Assembly: GCA_006937955.1 (NCBI GenBank)
Contig: SSNP01000013.1
Span: forward strand, 5,872,579 to 5,936,578
Direction: 5' to 3'
Source: Pachypanchax playfairii
Lineage: Eukaryota > Chordata > Actinopteri > Cyprinodontiformes > Aplocheilidae
Length of the DNA stretch: 64,000 bases
Shown: in pieces, positions 28,301 to 37,300 of the stretch
Layout: the number at the start of each line of letters is the position of its first letter
Numbering within the stretch: the stretch's first letter is position 1
The notes under the pieces: model-generated
The model's database searches: none
Told to the model about the DNA's origin: nothing
Seen by the model: the letters and a program-made list of their open reading frames with translations, nothing else
Program-made: the position numbers and the translations under genes

Positions 28301-31300
28301 AAAGTTTTCTTCCTTTAGCCAGTAGCTGCTAGTAAGAATTTGCAAACAGAATGGTGCCAGAAAGGTGAAACTTCTTTTGGAGGGATTGATGACTAGTGAG
28401 ATTAAAGGCTTTGGATTTTTTGGGAAGTCTTCATTCTTTGAGCACTATTTATAAATAATGTCATAATATCAGCCACTTGGTTCCGTGTCTTTAGTGGCAG
28501 TTACCAATGCCCCATGAGGTCACATGACTTGATCCATAGTTTATAAGATCACCTCTCTATTCTTACCCAAGACCTACTGTACTCCACCTCCCCCAACCAA
28601 GACACAATCATTTAAAGACACAATAATAAAAGAAATCATTGTAGTAGGGAAACCAATTAACCTTTTCATCCTCCCTCTCTCTCCCCCACAGGCCCAGGAT
28701 CTGAACGTGATTGAGGAAGTGATCCGCATGATGCTGGAAATCATCAACTCTTGCCTTTGCAACTCTCTGCACCACAATCCCAACCTGGTGTATGCGCTGC
28801 TTTACAAGCGGGAGCTCTTCGAGCAGTTCCGGACACACCCATCCTTCCAGGACATCATGCAGAACCTCGACACGGTCAGTCACTCCAAACCTTGAAGCAC
28901 CGTTCTTTGTGGCAGCGGGTGATTTGCTGAGATCGCTACATAGATCAAGGCCGTATGGATTTTTCTCCTCAGTGTCATTTGTTTCTGCCGGTTGTGAGGT
29001 TCAAAAACCCAGAATGGACTGAAACGTATGCCAGCTGCATCGTTAACACAGAGCCTGCGGCGTGTAGGCCCTCATGAAACTGTGGTATCAATGAATTAAT
29101 CAGTCCCCTTGTGTCAAGATAGTCCGTCTCAAAGAATTATTGAAAGTGTGTGTTCATTGGGGAGTGAGAACATGAGAGAAAGCTGTCATTTCTGACTGTA
29201 GCTGGCATGTAGACGAGGAAGGGAAACTTCTCTGTGTATCTACTGCTGCATACATCGCCATGGGGTTTGCTTGTTATCCATAAGTATGAGGGAGGCGTGC
29301 TCGCTCCAAACCCTTGAATAAGACAACCTCCCCGAGGCTATTCTCTGTAGCTTTTCCTGCACTTGCAAATCAATGTGTGTGAGCATGAGATCCAGGGATG
29401 AGAGGCTGCGTCTTCTCTGTTTTGAATTAACCCCGTACGAGAGGCCTTCAGAGTTAATGAAAAGATTAGAATTAGGTAGATGTAGAATACAGCCGCGCTG
29501 CTTATGAGCTCTGCGGCGTGAATTTTCTAAAGCAACTGTTGAGCATGAGCAGAGGAAACACTGCCTGAATCAGTAATTCAGAGGATTTAAAAAAAAAAAA
29601 AAAAAAAACATTTTCAAACATTTCTCTGGGGATGAATCGAACGTAGCAGTGGAAACACGAAACCTGCTTTCCTTGATGTCTTCTTTGAGAATAAACCCAC
29701 AAGGCATTCCTTTTGACTAAATGTAATAAAAAAAGCTCATCCTGTAATGAATTTATAATTCATTCCCTTTTAACAAAAAGCAGCGTTCATGCAGCTTTAC
29801 CTTTTGACCTTTTATTTTGCAACAGTTTTCACTCCCTTTATTAATTGCAGGATAAATCATTTAGTCCCATGTGGTATCAAATCAGCTTTTTTAGTCACAC
29901 ATGCTGTTGCTAAGAAACTTTACAATTTTTATATTCTAACGTCATTTTTTTTTTTTTTATAAAATACAAAACCTCAAAACGTGAGTTGCAGCAGTTTAAC
30001 AATGATTTCTTTGACATTTAATTACAGCTGGGAACAGTTTATTTGTTTACAAAGTTCATCTCTCGCTGGTCTGGCGATGCAGCTTCGTGTCGCTTCGATC
30101 TCCACATTCTAACCCAGTGTCGTCACATCGGGCGTGGCTTTTGAAATATTGATGCGAGAGCATCAAACGGTGGAATCAGAAGAGTCAGAGCTTCATTAAG
30201 GGACTGGGATTTGACATTAAATCTCAGAGATCAATCCTCTGTGAGGGTTTTATAAAGAGAAGCTGCTTCTTGTGAATAAAAGTGCAGAAAAACAAATTAT
30301 TTGATGTTATTACTTGAAAAATTCATCAATTCTAATTCAAGATGAACATGACCCCCAACTTGTTTGAGATGACTCATGATCTGTCTGTGAACGTAACATT
30401 TTGAAAGCAACTTGAACTCAGATTAAGCTAAATGTTTCTGTCCTTTGATTTAACACAAATAAATTATACTGTTGGATTCATCTTTCATGTTTCTGGGTAA
30501 AAATCGTAAATATTTGTGTAAGATAGCGGGAATATCTAGCCATCAGCTCATTGCTCGGGTCCTGAAACAGGTATTTTAATGATTTCAAACATTTACACTG
30601 AAGCTCTCTTTGTAATATTCAAAATATGCATTTGAATATCTTCCTAAATTGAATTTCCCATGGTTTCAACAGTGATTTAGTTGTTGGTTAAGGTTTTTGT
30701 TGCAGCTTCTTTCGAACAATACACAGAATTTGCATTTCACACAATATTATACTATGAATGAGATCATACCACTGACAATTTATAGCCTGCTGTCCAGGTG
30801 GCGTGACGAATGAGTCCTAAAGGCTTCTCATCCAAGACATACAATCAAGAACGTTTAATTAATTGTGTCGATAAAAGAAATTGTGCAGTTGTGTATCTGT
30901 TTTAAATAAATAAAACAGATAGTGTTTTTTATGTTTTTTTTTATTTAATGACTAGATTTAAACAAAAAAAGATTTATATCGTTACAATTCTCAGTTGTAC
31001 TTCTACATGACTTTTCAGATCACCCCTCTAAGACAAACTGATGGGGTCTTACCTGTTTTTGTGAACTTTAGGTGATTGGATTCTTCAGTCAGCGTCTGGA
31101 ACAGGCTGGAAGTGACCTGTCTGTTGAGAGGGTGCAAGAGGTCATCATGAAAGGAGCCCAGGCCCTGCCAAAGGACCGACTGAAGGTAAACTGTGCAAAC
31201 ATTAGGACTACAGATGGTATGAGAGGGTGTAGACATGAGTAGAAGCATTGGTACATTGGAGGAGTTTTCCTGGACAGAGGAACGGAGATGAGACGGATCA

Positions 31301-34300
31301 AAAGTGCTACTGAGACTTGAGACAAAGGACTTAAACCCAATTAGCAGTAATGCTTCTCTTCATTCCATCTCTGCTGGCCTGCTACAAGCCAACATGTAAT
31401 GACATTTCAAGGAGATAGGACTGGGGGGGTATGGGGCACTTTGTTATGGACACGTAGGATTCAGGGGGGAAGGGGCAAGCCTGGACATAAATCTGCCACA
31501 GTGCCTCGTTACCCAGCACTCCTGGCGGGTTCGCTAACCCCTCCCCTCCCTAAGCTCTTCCATTAATCAGTGAGGGAATATGTAACCAGGGGTCTCCACA
31601 CACCACTCCCCACCAGCACAGAAGCTTTTAATTGCATGTTTCATCATGTGTGTCATGTTCTATACTTGGCGGCTGGCTGCAAGGCATTTGTCTCGCTAGG
31701 CGACGTGGAAGAGGGATGGTGCGTTGCCATGAAGTCCACATGCATTCTATACCTCACTCTCAGTCACCACCTCCAAGCGCTAATATTGCTATCGACCATA
31801 AAGACACAGAATTACACATGACCCTGCCATGTCCTTCACCTGCACCCGTAGCACACCCATGCAGCCGTCTGAAATGAACATGCACATGATATATGTTGGT
31901 ATCTAATCGACCATTTGTGTAATCTTTGCTGAGGTTTTATTCAGTAATGACGTTGGTCCATCTGCAAGTGTGCAGCAAGTCGGTGCAAAAGTGTCGTGGA
32001 GTTTCACATTGACTCTCCGAGCATCTGAAAGCTTTCCAGTTCCACTGGGTGACATGAAGCAAAAAGAAGATCTGGACAATGTATCCTCTGGGAGAAGTCT
32101 GTGCTATTTGATGGTACCATCACTCAAACAAACAGCTGTCTCTCATCCGCTCTCTTCCCTTAATCTTATGAGCTCATCCTGCTATTCAGCCCCTCAATGT
32201 AAAAATCCATACGTTAGATAAATGCTGTGTGGAATCGTCAATGAGTCGATAATTACGCTGAAGCAGCAGCGTCGGCGTTAGTGCTGTCAAGCAGCGGGTC
32301 GGCAACAAAGGGATACAAAGATTTTTGGTATTTTCAGTTAAAATAAATAAGATAAACCTTTTCGTGACGTGAAAAGTCTTTTAATGTTTTGCTTGACATG
32401 TTTATTACTTGAGAGCTTACCCCTCTTTTCCACCGGATGCGTCAGCAGCACGTTACTGCAGCAGCATGTCTCGCTCGCGTATTCTGCTGCTCGGTCCTTT
32501 CCACAGGGTGCGTATCAGACGCGTAGCAGCAGGGAAGCAATCGTTATTGAAAGAACACGAAGTCACGCGGGATTTTGCTAATCCCGCGTGACTTCGTAAG
32601 TATACACAACAACAAGCAGAAAAAAACTACAACATGACTCCAAAAGGTTTGTGTTTTATGTTCTGTCTGTTTTATGTAAATATGAAGGACATTTAAAGAT
32701 CCAGAGGGCTCCCTCGGAGCGTATTTTGGTTTTGGAAAAGTTTACAGCGGGGGGTCTACAAAACCCAGTAGTGGAGTGCCATTGTTCAGCAATTGTCTCT
32801 GCTTCACCACACCTCAATCAAACAAGGTTGTGAGAAACTGTTTTTCAACCTCGATCTTCAAGCCAGACGTCTTCCTCTTTCCAAAATGTCGAACTTGTGA
32901 CGCGTTTCAGATGCGTAGCGCATACAAAATTGAACCGCCGCGTATGTGCCGCGAGATGTCGCTCCTGAGACGCGTTCGACTCGTGCTGCTGACGGATGCG
33001 GTAGAAAGGGTTCTATTGACTACAGCGGTATCTATCAGCTGCGTATGACGTGCTGCTGCAGTAACGTGCGTCCAGTGGAAAGGAGGGGTAAACATAAAAA
33101 AGGATAATAAATTCTTGTTTTTTCTTTTTTTTTAGATCGTTAAGCAGAGATTTATTTTTTTAAAACCAGTGTTCGGGTGGCCAAGTGATATTTTATGGTT
33201 AAATTCAGATTTTTCTGTTTTTATTTTAGGTTTTGCTGTGACCCCAGCTGAGAGAACAAGTTAAATGATCTTGTAAAAAAAAAAAAAAATTCTTCTCATG
33301 GTCTTGCCACTCAGCTGTCTGATCTCGGTGTGTGTGTGTGTGTTGGGGTGTTTCAGGATGTTCTTACAGGCTGTGAATGTGTGAACACTTATTTAGCCTG
33401 TCCAGCTGAAATGTACTTTTATTGGGCAGCAATAGCCTACAGACACTCTGGCTCCTTATGAAGGGACGGAGGCCTGGGGGGTCACCAGCTGTTCCTTTAA
33501 AGACTTGGTTGCTGGTCACTACCATGCTCTCACACACTGACATGCAACTGCACAGCAACAGTCAGATAGGATTAACTGTACTGAGTTATACTAGAAACTA
33601 AAGGTTGTCTTGTATCCAATTAAATTCTCTATTTCTTAGATTTAAGTTTTGGGTAAATTGGCACTTGTTTTATTTGCTACAAATAGGGATGCACTGATAC
33701 GGATATGAGTATCGAGTATTGGGGCCGATACATTCTAATGTACTTGAATGTACCCAGTATGGGTTAGTTAACCGATCCTATGAACCCATACATAAAACTC
33801 TGCAATAATTTCACAGAAAAGGTTTGTTTTTCACTTGAAATTTTAGTTTTGTGGTCATTTTTATTAATATTTTATTTTTATCAAATTCATCATCATTTGT
33901 TGTAACAAGCATAGAAGAAAATAAAACCTGTCTCCCAATTCATTACATTTTTTTGGTTTGATTGAAGTACCTGCATTGGCACTCGGTATCGACTAGTACT
34001 CATATCCAAGTATTGGTTAGAAAAAAGTGGTATCGTTGCATCCCTAGCTTCAAAATAAAAATTCTCACATTGAATTTACCCAAATGAAAGAAAATCAACA
34101 TTTTTAGTTTTAGAAGCTGAATCCTTCTAATATTTATCACTGTTAAAGCAGTACTGAATAACTTTTAAAACTTTAAGCTACAATTTTGAATCTTGTCTAA
34201 GTGGACAGTCACCGAAAAACATGTTCAGCTTCATATTAGACACTCTCGACCCTCTGATGGCTTTACAATAGACTAAATAACCTCCGTAATTCGGGTCTCA

Positions 34301-37300
34301 GCCGGAAGTGGTGTTCTGGTGATTTATGCTGCCCTGATGAAAAATGCTGCCATAGTACGGAATGACACTTTATTTCATAATGAGATGTTATTAGAAGTTT
34401 ATACAGTATTCTTGTTTATGGCGAGTGTGTCCTGTTAATTGTTTAAACATATTTTTATGATCCTTCCCTGATATTTTCTATATAAAAGCCCTCTGGGTCC
34501 TTGGTGGCCATTGTTGGGTTCTTCTCCTCTGGGTGTGTCCAAACATTTGCCTGTTGCTCTGACAATGTAAAGAAAGTAAAAATAACATCATATTTAGTGT
34601 TCCTGTCCTGGGAGAATTTATTTAATAGGTAAAATGTATTTATGGAAAAATATAGAAACAAAAATAAATGATAAATCTGTTTATTGAAGTCAAGACTGTG
34701 GAACGGCACGTGTAGCACATCTCAACAGGTAGCATATTTCTGCAGAACACCCGTTCGAGTAACGGCTGTCTGAGACACGGCTGCAGAAAAGTTATTTAGT
34801 ACTGCTTTAAATATTTTTTTTTTTTTTTTTGCAAATAGTGACACTCTGTTAATAAAGTTAGATTTTATTACCTTGATGGTGCTTTATCAATGACAACATG
34901 TCAATGGAAGGGTTTTTTTGAAATATCAGCCTTCAGTATTTGTGCATTCCAGCCTAATTTACTCTGTAGCTGCATTCTTCTGTGTCTGGCTGAACTCTGG
35001 CTGCTCAGCCGACAGCAGAGGAGGAAAAGAGAACACAGAGTCCTGAGTGGAGATATGAGGCCAGCCAGTCAGTCTGTGTTTAGGATGCAAGAGCCTGACC
35101 CACCAGGACCTATAACTAACTGATAAGTTCCCAAGCCAAGTGAACCCAGACAGCTCAGGCTGAGAACAAAACAGAAGTGGGGTGGGGGGGACCAGCAGAG
35201 CGCCACAGCAGATATGAAGAGAGGAAATCACCATAGAGTCAGGGACAGAGATAATACTGTATTAATGATGGGATGTAAGCACACTGGAGAGGCAGTTTTT
35301 GTTTTTTGTCAGCTTCAAAAAGCTCTCAAGTCTGGAAGGGATGTTTTTTTCTTGTTATTGTTTTTCTGCAAGGCACGTAGTGATTTGAAAGATTCCCTGT
35401 TGCATAAAATCTTCTGATGGTTCCTGGTGGCCATTGGGATTCAGGGATTCTTTTTCAAATGTTTTCATTATGTGTGTAGAAAAGTCTGATGTTCACAAGG
35501 GAGCTGCTTTATTTTTCTGCTATGTAGTTCCTAATTGTTCAAGTTTTCAGTCAAAATTTGACTCAGAAAAAATTCATGTGAGGAAAAGACCCTCATTTCA
35601 AGAGTCTTATCATTTTTATCTACTTATAAGTCTGTTGGTAGCTACTAGACGATTTACCACATGCTTTACTGACATGTCTTCACAATCACAGATTAGTAAA
35701 AAAAAAATTTCTCCACACTTTGAGTTTTTATTACCATGTAAGAGTTGTTTTAAATAGGCCATTTCATACACATTTCAGGACTTTGTGGTTATTTATTAAG
35801 TATTAACCAGTAATATGAAACATTTTATATCTAAAAAATGTCAGGAAACACTGATTAACAGACCTTTCAATCTGTCTGCGTTAAAATTCATGTGGTTCCG
35901 GCTCCTTCCGTCAGGCTGCTTCGGCTGGTTCGGCAGCAGCTCGTTCAAATTCATTGTTCGAATTTGCTGGACTCTGATTGGCTAACAAACTAGCCTATGA
36001 GAGCAAAGTATACTGTTTCCTGCCCCGCTGCGCATTGTAACGTCAAACGTCGTGTCTTCCTGTTTGCTATGTCTTATGCTAAAGCCTTTAGCCAGCAGCA
36101 TGCTAGGCGTGGTTTCAACTGCAGGAGCTGCCGAAAACTAACGAACAAAGGAGTTGTGACGAAACAGATACAGGCCGTTCAGACTCGGGAGAACTCGGGT
36201 ATTATCACCACCTGCGTAGTTTGAGAGATAAAAACTGAAAGAGAAGTTGTTTACCTGTTTTCACACCCACTATGAAGGTAAGAACACCTGTGGAGCTAAA
36301 ATATTCAACAGAAACCTCAGAAAAACTGTTTTTAATGGAAGGGCCTCTTTAAAAGTTTTGCACAGTTATAAGAAAACAACCTGTCATTGGTGACTAAATA
36401 AGTAAAAAGCTTGTTTGGAACGTTGCTCAAGCTAGGTTGCTAACTTGTGATGGGTCTGTAGCTTCTGCACGAGGTAATTTAGTTCAGTTCTGCTTCAAAC
36501 TCCTCTTCGACTGAGTAACCCTGATGACTGTGGGTCCAACATCATGATTACACTGCCACCGTGTCCTCCCATGATCCATGATCCACCCTGGACTCCAACA
36601 AGCTGCCACCACAATGATAAACCACCACGACTTAGCTTTTGAGCACCTATCACTCTATAATGATTAATGGAGAGTCCACTGCTTCCTTTAAACACCCCTG
36701 TAGACCCTCCAGACGTTCTAGATCGTCCCGTGTTTAGGGGCTTTGAATCAACAGTATTTTGTTTCATTTTATTTCTGCCTGTCTTGTAATATCTTAATTT
36801 TTTAATTAAAGTTTCTACTTTTTTTCACTCATTCTTCATGATTAGATTATTTTGCAGATGTTCACCTATTAATCAGAGTAAATTTAATCTCTTAATGCCT
36901 CCTGAAAGAAAGGCGTGAACACCGTACACATTGAAACAGCTCACTGATTGATGCTTTAATAATCTTAATTAACAAATTAGCATAACTATTTTAATGCTAT
37001 AGATCATGATGTGCATAACTGGACAAACTTCTTTTTTGTGCTTGTAAAGCAATATGGCTGCTTGAAAAGTAAAATTAAAAACTGGTTTTTCAGCCCATCA
37101 TGAGTGAAAGCGAATCTTGTTGGGTAACTGTCGCCATCAGTGTCACATGAACATTTGATGTGCTGGTTGGCTTTGAGATGAGTCACCTACACACAAATAC
37201 CAGCGGATAATACAGCTCCTGCATTGTGTCTAGCCTTCACAATGGCAGTGGTGTGCGTGGCGGAGTCTCAGTAGCCTGGCATATGGCCTGTGACCCCCGT

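Larger units (their letters stand above)
14769..28691. other. dym intron, 13.9 kb
   Basis: The largest intron in the window. It holds the Harbinger-like element (16242-17163), a second Tc1 relic (17178-17800), MITEs at 21364, 24833 and 26073, a TA repeat at 15246-15266, a C-run at about 15420-15432 and a GAT repeat at 22925-22952. Repeat-free, motif-rich blocks lie at 18380-18870 and 22620-23180. No additional exon was recognised. Confidence 0.6.

Noticed and set aside
34455..34718. 87-codon minus-strand frame ending EGFYIENIREGS
   Set aside because: Lies wholly inside a MITE; the sister copy at 26073-26749 does not keep the frame.
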